Positions 7,774 to 15,165 of a DNA stretch of 16,892 nucleotides are shown here, piece after piece. The position numbers and the translations under genes were made by a program. Numbering within the stretch: the first letter of the stretch is position 1; each line of letters begins with the position of its first letter. The notes beneath the pieces are model-generated. The model made no database searches, was not told where the DNA came from, and saw nothing but the letters and a program-made list of their open reading frames with translations. Origin of the DNA: Candidatus Omnitrophota bacterium (GTDB lineage: Bacteria > Omnitrophota > Gorgyraeia > JABMRG01); NCBI GenBank assembly GCA_013202935.1, contig JABMRG010000172.1, positions 1-16,892 of the forward strand, written 5' to 3'.

Positions 7774-8127
7774 TTATATCCTTATCTCAATTCCGTCTGG
7801 TAATTGTTCTGAAAGCCGTTTATTAAACTCATCTGGCTCTAGTGATTCCTCTAATATAAACTCGGCTTCCTGATCCTTGCCTACCAAGCCGAGCTTAAGG
7901 GCATTTTTTATTCTTATGAGTGGGCGGGGACTAAAGCCTTTTGTCAGGTATAGCCTAAAGTCGGCACGACGTACCGCCCGCTGAAAAAGGCGCATTAGAT
8001 CCAGGTGGGATATATATCTCATCCACCCTGTTTTATCAAATCTAATCCCGTATGTAAATTTAACCGGGGACACATCCCTCAGGTTTGATGTATTAGTGCT
8101 AACGGGATATTTCCCCATGCTCCTCAA
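7774..8127 (-). CDS. Shortened DUF2344 (TIGR03936-like) radical SAM-associated protein
   Basis: A 117-residue protein. Residues 23-117 match the first part of DUF2344, including YGIRFDKTGWMRYISHLDLMR (26-46, a tryptophan-containing version of the usual RLRFLSHLDLMR), the following basic helix, and KGFSPRPLI (63-71). DUF2344 proteins are normally about 200 residues or more and work beside, or fused to, a B12-binding radical SAM protein (TIGR03960 type) next to rng. Here the second half and the radical SAM gene are both missing. The chosen start is a TTG at 8125-8127 overlapping the secretin TGA, with a purine-rich AGAAGAGGA stretch upstream. An ATG at 8116-8118 is the alternative and removes three residues. 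Exact molecular function is unknown. Confidence 0.8.
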   Translation of the reverse strand: MRSMGKYPVSTNTSNLRDVSPVKFTYGIRFDKTGWMRYISHLDLMRLFQRAVRRADFRLYLTKGFSPRPLIRIKNALKLGLVGKDQEAEFILEESLEPDEFNKRLSEQLPDGIEIRI

Positions 8128-9620
8128 AATATATTTTCCTCTTCTCCTGCATGTATGGCCTTCTTCTCGGTCTCCTTCATGAGCAGTTTGTCGTCCTGGG
8201 TCTCATCGACCAACCTTACTGTTACAAATATCAGAAGGTCCACTGTCTCTATCCCATCCTCCGTTTTCTTAAATAATTCTCCCAAAATCGGTATATCTCC
8301 AAGAACAGGCACCTTCTTCTTGAACTTGGTAGCTGTCTCCTTCATAAGCCCACCGATAGCTATCGTCTGGTTATTCTTCAACATAACCTGGGTCTCGGCA
8401 GTTCTTGTTGAGAAACGGGGCGCCTGTATCGCGTTATCCCCTACACCAAAAGTATCAAACTGGATAAAAGAACTGACCTCTGGCCGTAAATCGACCACTA
8501 TATCCCCTGCATCATTTACATGCGGTACAACAGTAAGAATTATGCCTATATCTTTTTCAGTATAACCGGTAACTTCCATTCTTCCTGTTGTCTCGTTTCT
8601 TTCATATGTTGGTATATTAAATACAGTTGAGACGCTGACATTGGCTTCATAATTATTCAGTGTAGTAATAGTTGGTTGCGATATTATCTTTGTGTCGGTC
8701 CTTGATTTTAGTATCTCAAGCGCAGCGCTAAACTGGCTGAAATCGAGCGTGCCAAACGTAAATGACGTAGCTTCAACAGTCGGAAAAGCCGGTAGATCTG
8801 AAATAGGAAACGGTGGATCAGCATCAGGGCTTCCTGTAGGCAGATAATGGCCAAATCTTTGAAGCTCGCTTCCGTCGCCTCTTGACCTTGCAAAAGGTGA
8901 ACCTACGGCCTCAAAAGGAAGTGTAGTGGGACGAGCTGAACCTGATGCGCTTGCCTGTATGGTCCAGTTGATACCCAGGTTTTCATCCTTATCAAGCGTT
9001 GTCTCTATAATCTTTGCCTCTATCGTGATCTGTGGAGTTCTTTTATCGAGGCGTTCTATTACCTGTCTTATCTTATGAAGATTTGTAGGTATATCTGTAA
9101 CGATAACGGTATTTGTTCTCTCATCATATTTGACCTTGCCTCTCTCTGTAACCGTATCTTCGATAGCTTCTGATACCTCTTTTGCATTTGAATAATTAAG
9201 GACAAAGACCTCATTCTGTAGTTCCTCTTCAGCAACACTCTCAAGAGTAATTACCCTTATAATATTGCCTAACCTCTCTGAGGCAAGGCCTTGGTTCTTC
9301 AGGATTACCTCAAGCGCGGTCTCCCATGGCACATCCACGAGCCTGATACTCACCTTGCCTTCAACCCCACTCGAAGCAACTATATTTACACCGCTCTTAT
9401 ATGAGAGCGTATGAAGCACGGTTCTTATATCGGCGTCTTTAAATATTAGTGTCACGTGGCCTGGCGTACTTGCCTCTTCCGCCGGGGCAACAGTACCTGC
9501 CTCCTCCACTTGGGCAACAGGTTCTTCTTCCACTATATCCTGCGAATAAGCATAGGTATTGATGTTGCAGGCCATGCCTATTACCACCATTACCAATAAT
9601 AATGGCTTTTTTAATCTCAT
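8124..9620 (-). CDS. pilQ: Type IV pilus / type II secretion outer-membrane secretin (PilQ-like, short form)
   Basis: A 498-residue secretin that multimerises into the outer-membrane channel for the pilus. A signal peptide covers about 1-27 and an acidic Glu/Ala/Pro linker 28-53. An STN/N0-like domain lies at about 55-128 (VTLIFKDADIRTVLHTLSY) and one N1 domain at about 135-195 (EVFVLNYSNAKEV; YDERTNTVIVTDIPTNL). The secretin beta domain is at about 198-472, with the family signature VPVLGDIPILGELF at 437-450. There is no N-terminal AMIN domain, so it is much shorter than Pseudomonas PilQ. A Pro/Gly-rich insertion (about 225-285) lies at the start of the beta domain. AAAGGAGT, placed over the end of pilP, is its ribosome binding site. 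Placement after pilM-N-O-P supports PilQ rather than GspD, although the boundary is soft. Confidence 0.94.
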   Translation of the reverse strand: MRLKKPLLLVMVVIGMACNINTYAYSQDIVEEEPVAQVEEAGTVAPAEEASTPGHVTLIFKDADIRTVLHTLSYKSGVNIVASSGVEGKVSIRLVDVPWETALEVILKNQGLASERLGNIIRVITLESVAEEELQNEVFVLNYSNAKEVSEAIEDTVTERGKVKYDERTNTVIVTDIPTNLHKIRQVIERLDKRTPQITIEAKIIETTLDKDENLGINWTIQASASGSARPTTLPFEAVGSPFARSRGDGSELQRFGHYLPTGSPDADPPFPISDLPAFPTVEATSFTFGTLDFSQFSAALEILKSRTDTKIISQPTITTLNNYEANVSVSTVFNIPTYERNETTGRMEVTGYTEKDIGIILTVVPHVNDAGDIVVDLRPEVSSFIQFDTFGVGDNAIQAPRFSTRTAETQVMLKNNQTIAIGGLMKETATKFKKKVPVLGDIPILGELFKKTEDGIETVDLLIFVTVRLVDETQDDKLLMKETEKKAIHAGEEENIF

Positions 9621-9624
9621 GTTT

Positions 9625-9984
9625 CTACTCCTTTAATTTGATTGTATATTCTTTGTCATTATAGATAAGGATAACCCTATCCCTCTCTATTTTCTTGACT
9701 ATTATACTACCGACCTGGTCGTTTTCTTTAAGTACAAGGTCGTTCATAATAGCAACTGATTGCCCTTTATCATCATAAAGAATACCCTCTAATACAACGT
9801 CATTTATCGAGGATATGACACCGTAGGTAACCATAAGCTTACCTTCCTTATTAACAAGCGGAACGAACGGGTCTCTCCTACCTCCGCTTTCATATACAAA
9901 GGCAGCCACATCTTTAGCCTCTACACGCCCGACTGTGACAGCCAGCATAAAAATAGCTATTATATATATCAAGATCCTATTCAT
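9625..9984 (-). CDS. pilP: PilP-like periplasmic pilus alignment protein
   Basis: A 119-residue protein with a signal peptide or N-terminal helix (about 1-23, cleavage likely after VEA) and the segment YESGGRRDPFVPL (31-43). This segment is the PilP hallmark linking the inner-membrane PilN/PilO platform to the secretin. Residues 55-119 form a small beta-rich homology region (INDVVLEGILYDDKGQSVAIM, then GSIIVKKIERDRVILIYND) like the HR domain of PilP/GspC. It is shorter than proteobacterial PilP (about 170-180) and has no lipobox cysteine, so it may be periplasmic or anchored by the N-terminal helix rather than a lipoprotein. The start is 5 bases after the pilO stop. Confidence 0.88.
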   Translation of the reverse strand: MNRILIYIIAIFMLAVTVGRVEAKDVAAFVYESGGRRDPFVPLVNKEGKLMVTYGVISSINDVVLEGILYDDKGQSVAIMNDLVLKENDQVGSIIVKKIERDRVILIYNDKEYTIKLKE

Positions 9985-9989
9985 ATATA

Positions 9990-10568
9990 CTATGCGTTTT
10001 CAGTTAATACATATGTGTTTATAAGTATGTAGACCATATGCTCTATAGGGCTCTGGGGGTTCACTGTAATCCTTATATCTGTTACCCTCATAAAGGTATC
10101 TGCGTTTTCTAGCTTGCTTAAGAACGCGCCCAGCTGGTGGTACCCGCAACCAGCATTTATCGATATAGGAAATTTCTGATATGTGCTGCCGGCCGCATCC
10201 TGGCCTGTGCTGGTCACCGCAGCATGAGGTTTTATAGATATAATCTTTACCTCTGAATCCTTAGCCATATCAGAGAGCTCTTTTAAAAGAACTGATATCT
10301 CCTGTTTTGTTGAAAATTTCTTATTATATAAGGTTAACTTTTTGCGGAGATCCTCGATTTGAAGTTTATATGTAGGTATACTGATAACAGCGTTCTTCGC
10401 GATATTAAGCCTGTTATAAAGGTTTCTTACCTGAGGCCATGTCTCGCGCAAGGATGCGATAGCCGGTTTCAAGAACAGGTTATAATTTGCAAATAGGAGG
10501 CAAAATGTTATTATTCCATAAAGAATCAGTTTCTGATTCTTATATATTTCCTGCTTCCAATTTTTCAA
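9990..10568 (-). CDS. pilO: PilO-like inner-membrane pilus alignment protein, TTG start
   Basis: A 192-residue bitopic protein with a short cytoplasmic N terminus, one membrane helix (13-33), a coiled-coil stretch (about 38-110) and a ferredoxin-like periplasmic domain (about 112-190). The segment YHQLGAFLSKLENADTFMRV (143-162) is characteristic of PilO. It pairs with PilN in the platform that links PilM to PilP and the secretin. The start is a TTG at 10566-10568 inside the end of pilN (29-base overlap). It is favoured because GGAAGGAG (10574-10581) lies 5 bases before it and no in-frame ATG precedes the membrane helix. Confidence 0.9.
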   Translation of the reverse strand: MKNWKQEIYKNQKLILYGIITFCLLFANYNLFLKPAIASLRETWPQVRNLYNRLNIAKNAVISIPTYKLQIEDLRKKLTLYNKKFSTKQEISVLLKELSDMAKDSEVKIISIKPHAAVTSTGQDAAGSTYQKFPISINAGCGYHQLGAFLSKLENADTFMRVTDIRITVNPQSPIEHMVYILINTYVLTENA

Positions 10569-11238
10569 AATAACTCCTTCCGATCTTGAAGTAACAGACG
10601 ATGGTAAAATCCATAGACTCTATCTGGCCCCGTTTTTTTCTCTGTATAGATGAAAGTTTTATATCGTCAAAATCTTTAAAAAATTCCTTGTCATTTCTTA
10701 AGGACTCTATAAGTTTGCCAACTACAGCAGCCTCTTCTCCTGGCGCAGGTGAGACAGCAGAGCCTTCCAGAACCAGGACCTGCCTTCCAAGCACTTCTTC
10801 TGTACTTACAGGATAGGCTGCTCCTTGCGTAATATTTGCCCCGGCTCTTGGGGACTCTGTGCTAAGGGACAATGAGTTAAACCAGACCCCATCTGTCAGA
10901 GATTCACTCAGGTCATAGAGCTTCTTAGACCATATAAGGCTTCCTGAGGCAAGTGAATCTATAATTGAGAATTTACTGCTTAAACTATTAAACTCATTCT
11001 GTAATGCAGTGGCTATTTCTTCATCTGCAGATATATTATTTATCTCTGTACTTATCCTTGTAAGGCGTTTTCTCTGCACAACAGCAAGCACGCCTATAGT
11101 AACCTGGCTTAAAAGTATAACCGCTATAACCCCAATGATTATTGGCGTAGGGGCTATGTTGGGAACTTTCATCTGAATAGAGGATTTCTTTTTCTCCGGG
11201 CCTTTTAAATCTGCTGGCAATAGATTAAACTCGATCAT
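10540..11238 (-). CDS. pilN: PilN-like inner-membrane pilus assembly protein
   Basis: A 232-residue bitopic protein opening MIEFNLLPADLKG. The I-x-FNLLP segment at residues 2-8 is the conserved PilN tail that docks into PilM in the cytoplasm. One membrane helix lies at about 31-53, followed by a helical/coiled region (about 56-110) and a GspL/PilN-type periplasmic domain. It is slightly longer than typical PilN (about 180-210). It starts 3 bases after the pilM stop, and its end overlaps pilO by 29 bases. The Gly/Ala/Pro-rich part at about 125-165 looks like a loop insertion. Confidence 0.91.
   Translation of the reverse strand: MIEFNLLPADLKGPEKKKSSIQMKVPNIAPTPIIIGVIAVILLSQVTIGVLAVVQRKRLTRISTEINNISADEEIATALQNEFNSLSSKFSIIDSLASGSLIWSKKLYDLSESLTDGVWFNSLSLSTESPRAGANITQGAAYPVSTEEVLGRQVLVLEGSAVSPAPGEEAAVVGKLIESLRNDKEFFKDFDDIKLSSIQRKKRGQIESMDFTIVCYFKIGRSYFEKLEAGNI
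10566..10581 (-). promoter_or_regulatory. Ribosome binding site that fixes the TTG start of pilO
   Basis: On the minus strand GGAAGGAG (10574-10581) is followed after 5 bases (TTATT) by TTG. It lies inside the pilN coding sequence and is the reason to accept a TTG start and a 29-base gene overlap. Confidence 0.8.
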
Positions 11239-11241
11239 CTG

Positions 11242-12267
11242 CTATATCTTTCTTAAACCCAGACCTACGGCTATCGCTAACTGTGGCTGGATCTTGCTTA
11301 ATGAATCTGCATCTACCTCATTGGATATCTCAATATTTTCCAATGGGTTCCATCGTAAGGCTTCACGGTCGAAAGCCTCTTTTAGAAAACCGCTTACTAC
11401 CTCTGGTGTTGATGTGCCTCCGCTTATGTATATCTTATCCACTCTGCCGGCATAGTGATTTTCATAGAAATCGAATGAGAGCCTTATCTCATCTACAACC
11501 CGAGAAAGCATCTCCTCTAAAGGCCCCTCAATATCCTTTTTCTCTTCTTCTGAAAGCTGCAAAAATTTAGATAATTTCTCTTTTTTTATTTTCTCTATCT
11601 CTTCGGGTTTTAATGAAAGGTTCTCAGCCATTATTCTATTAATCTCATTTCCTCCTATATCTATGTCTCTGGACAGATATGAGATATCTCCATGTACGAT
11701 ATTGAGATTGGTCTTTCTCGAGCCTATATTTATAAGCGCGCAGACACCATCGGAATCTTTACCTGTATTTAAAAACGAATTCATAAGACAAAAGGAGTCT
11801 ATGTCAAGAACAACAGGCCTCAACCCAGCTTCAAAGATCAGTTTTGTCTGGCTATCTATAAGGTCTTTCTTCGCCGCAACAAATATTACCCTCATCCGAT
11901 TGCCATCAAGATCTTCTACTTTTGCTGAGTCAAGTTCCACTTCGTTGATATTATAAGGAATTACTTTTTCTGCCTCAAAACGTGTTGCACTCTCAAGTTC
12001 ATCCTCACTCATCGAGGGCATCTCTATATAGCGGACAACAACAGCAGGGCCTGATATAGAGGTATTTATATCTATCTTTGTAATTCCAAGTGCCGCATGT
12101 GCATCCTTGATACTATCTACAATATTATCTCCGACAGGCTTTATAGAATAATTTAGTAGTTCATGCTTGGCGCCTATTTGGGAAATAGCAACTGCTTTTA
12201 CGGAGTGGCCTCCTATATCAAGGCCTATATGTATATTCTTATTGTCTTTTTTAAGGAATCCGGGCAT
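11242..12267 (-). CDS. pilM: PilM, actin-like cytoplasmic pilus assembly ATPase-fold protein
   Basis: A 341-residue FtsA/actin-fold protein of normal PilM length. The nucleotide-binding motifs are visible: phosphate-1 GLDIGGHSVK (15-24), phosphate-2 INIGSRKTNLNIV (179-191) and the adenosine motif YISGGTS (280-286). PilM-typical segments such as RYIEMPSMSEDEL (79-91) and FEAEKVIPYNI (97-107) are also present. PilM sits on the cytoplasmic face and binds the N-terminal NLLP peptide of PilN, which is encoded next. The ATG overlaps the upstream stop by one base (TAATG), suggesting coupling to the unnamed gene before it. Confidence 0.96.
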   Translation of the reverse strand: MPGFLKKDNKNIHIGLDIGGHSVKAVAISQIGAKHELLNYSIKPVGDNIVDSIKDAHAALGITKIDINTSISGPAVVVRYIEMPSMSEDELESATRFEAEKVIPYNINEVELDSAKVEDLDGNRMRVIFVAAKKDLIDSQTKLIFEAGLRPVVLDIDSFCLMNSFLNTGKDSDGVCALINIGSRKTNLNIVHGDISYLSRDIDIGGNEINRIMAENLSLKPEEIEKIKKEKLSKFLQLSEEEKKDIEGPLEEMLSRVVDEIRLSFDFYENHYAGRVDKIYISGGTSTPEVVSGFLKEAFDREALRWNPLENIEISNEVDADSLSKIQPQLAIAVGLGLRKI

Positions 12268-12659
12268 TACTCTTTTCTTTTCTGTTTAGAGCTCCATTGC
12301 AGGTATGCTGTAAGGGCCAATGCTATAGCGACCAATACTACACCGATTAAGACATCTTTTTTGCCTGAACTGGCGGTTTGTTTTCGGCTAATGATATCTG
12401 GTTTAGGCTGTATAAGTTTCTTTTCTTCAGCCTTCTGCATTAATTTATACTGCTGGTACTCCTGTTTGGCCTTTATCCTCTCCTGCACTATTGCGTTTAA
12501 GACAGTATCGCTGTCAGAAGCTGTTACATCATCCATAGCTGCAAAGGAGAGCGCAGCACCTGTGCCTACGATAAAGAGTAATGTAATAAAAAATACTCTT
12601 CCTAATCTGTGTAATCTGTTTTTAATCTGTGTAATCATTTTTTTAATCTGTGTAATCAT
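12267..12659 (-). CDS. Unnamed small two-helix membrane protein between PilX-like and pilM genes
   Basis: I do not recognise a family. The 130-residue protein has a basic N-terminal stretch (1-21), a hydrophobic segment at about 22-41 that may be a signal peptide (LSFA before AMDD) or a helix, a charged helical/coiled region (about 52-85, rich in Lys, Glu, Gln), a short linker, and a second hydrophobic helix at 102-120 followed by SSKQKRKE. The topology suggests a periplasmic coil anchored at one or both ends in the inner membrane. Residues 1-6 and 8-13 repeat MITQIK exactly because the DNA is a tandem repeat (12603-12657). The start is uncertain: ATG at 12659 or 12638, neither with a Shine-Dalgarno sequence. 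Tight placement (5 bases after the PilX-like stop, 1-base overlap with pilM) suggests a pilus-assembly role. Confidence 0.72.
   Translation of the reverse strand: MITQIKKMITQIKNRLHRLGRVFFITLLFIVGTGAALSFAAMDDVTASDSDTVLNAIVQERIKAKQEYQQYKLMQKAEEKKLIQPKPDIISRKQTASSGKKDVLIGVVLVAIALALTAYLQWSSKQKRKE
12603..12657. repeat. Three copies of a 14-base repeat, spacing 20 and 21 bases
   Basis: On the plus strand TAATCTGTGTAATC occurs at 12603-12616, 12623-12636 and 12644-12657, separated by T-rich spacers. Each copy is itself a near-duplication (AATCTG then TAATC). Copies two and three lie in the same reading frame of the minus-strand gene and encode MITQIK twice, while copy one is read in another frame as RLHRL. 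Short tandem repeats of this flavour usually sit between genes, so its presence at a gene start is notable. Confidence 0.9.
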
Positions 12660-12664
12660 CTTTT

Positions 12665-14425
12665 TTATGCACCACTTTGGGTTACCCTGGTCTCCGGAAA
12701 TGTTAAATCACGAGGAAGATATATGTCGATATTCTCAACACCCTCATTAAGGGCGCGCATATCATAATTCATATCGATACTTCCACTATATATTATTGCC
12801 TCATCTCTTGCTACCATAGAACCGTTTATAGCAAAGCGGCCTACCCTGCCTGTAAAGGCATGGTTATTATAAAGTATGCCATCTACATTCCTGATCTGAT
12901 TTGAAGGTGCGGATATGCTGCGTATCTGCGCGTCTGATATAGAAGACTCATAATATCTTCTCTGTTCTGAACCACCTGCACCATCGTCTTTTAGTCCCCC
13001 ATCAAAGACTGTATAATTGCCATCGAACCAGTATCCGTTTGCTGGGTCACCATCTGAATCATACCCCAAAGTCGCATCTGTTGAATCTGTCTCATACCCT
13101 TGAGTAAAAGGAGGCCTAAGGTATCGTGTGACATTTGCCTGCCAGTCATTCCTTGTATAGTCTCCTATAATGACATTTCCTTTACATGCAAAACCTACAA
13201 AGTCGGTTGTACTGTTTGCTGCTGTTGTAACAGCAGGTGTAGCGTCTGGTTTGGGCCAGTTAGGGGGACTATTATATGTTATATCACCAATTATATGCGT
13301 ATTTCTTCCGGCATATATAGTGCCTTGTCCACTTACAACACCCCTTATAACAACGTCTCCTTCTACTACCACAGGACCATTAATAACAATCGGGTTTGCT
13401 GCGGTCCCGACTAAGATCATAGAACCATCATCTGCTGTTCCAGGAAGGCCATCAGGCCCATCTCCAGAATATACCTCATTTACCAGAACCGCTGCCCCCT
13501 GGCTGATACTACCATTCTTGGCATGTGCAAGATTTTTATAAGTAGTTAAATCGCCAAGATATGGCATCTCCAGAACTTCCTGATTCTCATATCTTGTGCT
13601 TGTACCCTCATATCCTCCTTCATAGGTAGTCCCACCCGGGTCAGCAAGGTCTGTCGGGTCTGTTGGGCGTGCCCTGCCTGAGGCTTGACTATGATATTGA
13701 TTTACAGTCAGATTCCTTGTATTGCCTGTTATAGTACCTGCTGCCCCTAAATCAGGGTTAGTAGCAGCATATATGTCTCCGTTAACCATCGGGTTACCGT
13801 TAAATGAGAAATTGCCATTTGAACGCACATCTCCGTTTACCCTTATGCCTCCTCCCCACAACCATCCGAAATTATTTATAAAATAGGCATAATTAAATAT
13901 AGGCGATGGTGCCATCTCGTAGGAGACTGTAACAGCAACCATTCTGTTTACAGCACCAGTCCTATGTGGGGCTATTCCTATAGCTATCAATTTAACCAGT
14001 GCCCCATCATCTGTTGGAATAATGGGGTCTGCAGCCGCAGAAGGCAGTACAACCCTGTACTGGTAGTTATCTATAGCAGACATTGTGGGAAGACTGCCAT
14101 AATTGGCAAGGAACGTATTGCGCCTTCGTGTAGCATCCCAACCAGGTTCAGAATCCGGGTACCCAAACCATAGCCTGAATCCTGTTGTATTCCTATTATT
14201 CTGCCATTCATTAGATGCCCTAAAGGTATGATATATATCCATAGCCACTTCATTCAGGCCTGCCTCAGCAGCATAATAAGCCTTCTGTTCATCACTCTGG
14301 CGTTCGGCAAACCTAAACTCATGAAAACTGCGGGTAAAATACGCCCCGGCAAATACCAGGATAGCAGCTATTACCACATAGATTGCTATAAGCGCTACCC
14401 CTCTTCTATTATTTATAATCTTCAT
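12665..14425 (-). CDS. PilX/GspK-like pilus protein with bactofilin-like segments
   Basis: A 586-residue protein from the ATG at 14423-14425. The N terminus MKIINNRRGVALIAIYVV followed by a hydrophobic helix (9-29) is prepilin-like: a basic leader, then G|VALIA. It lacks the usual Glu at mature position 5, as in GspK. AYYAAEAGLNEV at 49-60 is the PilX/GspK N-terminal hallmark. The remainder is unusual: residues about 190-220 (GGGIRVNGDVRSNGNFSFNG) and about 342-382 (VVVEGDVVIRGVVSGQGTIY), plus shorter patches near 416-423 and 532-552, read like the right-handed beta-helix repeats of bactofilins. The frame extends to a GTG at 14464, but the ATG gives a normal prepilin leader. The ribosome binding site is weak. 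Probable role: tip or priming complex, or a surface-exposed adhesive domain. Confidence 0.83.
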   Translation of the reverse strand: MKIINNRRGVALIAIYVVIAAILVFAGAYFTRSFHEFRFAERQSDEQKAYYAAEAGLNEVAMDIYHTFRASNEWQNNRNTTGFRLWFGYPDSEPGWDATRRRNTFLANYGSLPTMSAIDNYQYRVVLPSAAADPIIPTDDGALVKLIAIGIAPHRTGAVNRMVAVTVSYEMAPSPIFNYAYFINNFGWLWGGGIRVNGDVRSNGNFSFNGNPMVNGDIYAATNPDLGAAGTITGNTRNLTVNQYHSQASGRARPTDPTDLADPGGTTYEGGYEGTSTRYENQEVLEMPYLGDLTTYKNLAHAKNGSISQGAAVLVNEVYSGDGPDGLPGTADDGSMILVGTAANPIVINGPVVVEGDVVIRGVVSGQGTIYAGRNTHIIGDITYNSPPNWPKPDATPAVTTAANSTTDFVGFACKGNVIIGDYTRNDWQANVTRYLRPPFTQGYETDSTDATLGYDSDGDPANGYWFDGNYTVFDGGLKDDGAGGSEQRRYYESSISDAQIRSISAPSNQIRNVDGILYNNHAFTGRVGRFAINGSMVARDEAIIYSGSIDMNYDMRALNEGVENIDIYLPRDLTFPETRVTQSGA

Positions 14426-14463
14426 CTCTATATTGAATATACCTTTCCCACTATAAGAATACA

Positions 14464-14493
14464 CTAGTTTTATAGGGAAAACAATAATACTAG
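14464..14493. other. AT-rich inverted repeat between the PilW-like and PilX-like genes
   Basis: CTAGTTTTAT (14464-14473) and ATAATACTAG (14484-14493) pair with one mismatch across a 10-base loop. On the minus strand it lies after the PilW-like stop and before the PilX-like start, with no T-run after it. It could attenuate transcription or protect an mRNA end, or it may have no function. Confidence 0.45.
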
Positions 14494-14499
14494 CTTAAA

Positions 14500-15165
14500 T
14501 TAATCACTATTTCTTAAATAGACAGCTGTAGTTACTGAATAATTTATCGGGTACTGATCGTTTGTGACCTTATTGCCTGTAATAGTAGCCGTGATAACAT
14601 CATTTGATGTCCGTGTAAAATTTAAGGCCTGGATATCATCACAGATTGCGATATCCTCTATAATCACACCTGCTGAATTGACAACTCGGCGCCTAATCTC
14701 GGTATTGGTTGCGGTAGCAACAAGAAGGTATATTGCACTTCTTCCAGTACGGGTACCGGCAACTGATGCATTCTCACGCCTTAAATAGGCCCCCCACCGG
14801 ATATTGCCGGTCGCATCAAGCGTATTCTGCAGATAAAAATCCAGCGTAGCATCTCCGTCTGCATCTTCCCAGGTTCCGGTTCCATTCTGATCTACAGGCA
14901 TCTGAAAAGTAACTGAAGCACCACCTGCTCCTATCACACTTCTTAATGGGGACGATTCTGAAAGATCAGCAATAACCTCATCCATTGCCTGCCTTATGTC
15001 CTCCTGAAGCTCTATCTTGGTAGTACCTGAGTTCCATCCTATTCTTCCGCTGTTCATCAACGCATAGCTTGCGCCTACAACTATAGTAAATATAAACAGC
15101 ACTACCGCTACTTCTATAAGGGTGAATGCCTTCTCATTATATCTTCTTATGCTGGGCATCATCAT
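14500..15165 (-). CDS. Minor type IV pilin, PilW/GspJ-like
   Basis: A 221-residue prepilin. The leader ends NEKA before FTLIEVAVVLFIFTIVV, so cleavage would follow Ala12 rather than the usual Gly; Glu at mature position 5 is present. The hydrophobic helix covers 13-35. The Trp/Gly turn, the long helical region with DIRQAMDEVIADL (56-68), and later VVNSAGVIIEDIAICDDIQALNF fit PilW/GspJ minor pilins, which usually reach about 200-220 residues. WEDADGDATLDF (99-110) has acidic spacing like a calcium loop. Three ATG codons stand in a row, and the first (15163-15165) overlaps the stop of the PilV-like gene as ATGA. No clear Shine-Dalgarno sequence, so coupling to the preceding gene is likely. Confidence 0.87.
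   Translation of the reverse strand: MMMPSIRRYNEKAFTLIEVAVVLFIFTIVVGASYALMNSGRIGWNSGTTKIELQEDIRQAMDEVIADLSESSPLRSVIGAGGASVTFQMPVDQNGTGTWEDADGDATLDFYLQNTLDATGNIRWGAYLRRENASVAGTRTGRSAIYLLVATATNTEIRRRVVNSAGVIIEDIAICDDIQALNFTRTSNDVITATITGNKVTNDQYPINYSVTTAVYLRNSD

Noticed and set aside
8708..8893. 61-codon minus-strand frame inside the secretin gene
   Set aside because: It lies in another frame of a well-supported secretin and has no recognisable features.
12603..12657. Possible CRISPR array
   Set aside because: Only three 14-base copies with 6-7 base T-rich spacers, no spacer diversity and no cas genes.
12665..14464. GTG start at 14464 for the PilX-like protein (599 residues)
   Set aside because: The internal ATG at 14425 gives a normal basic prepilin leader; the extra 13 residues have no supporting signal.
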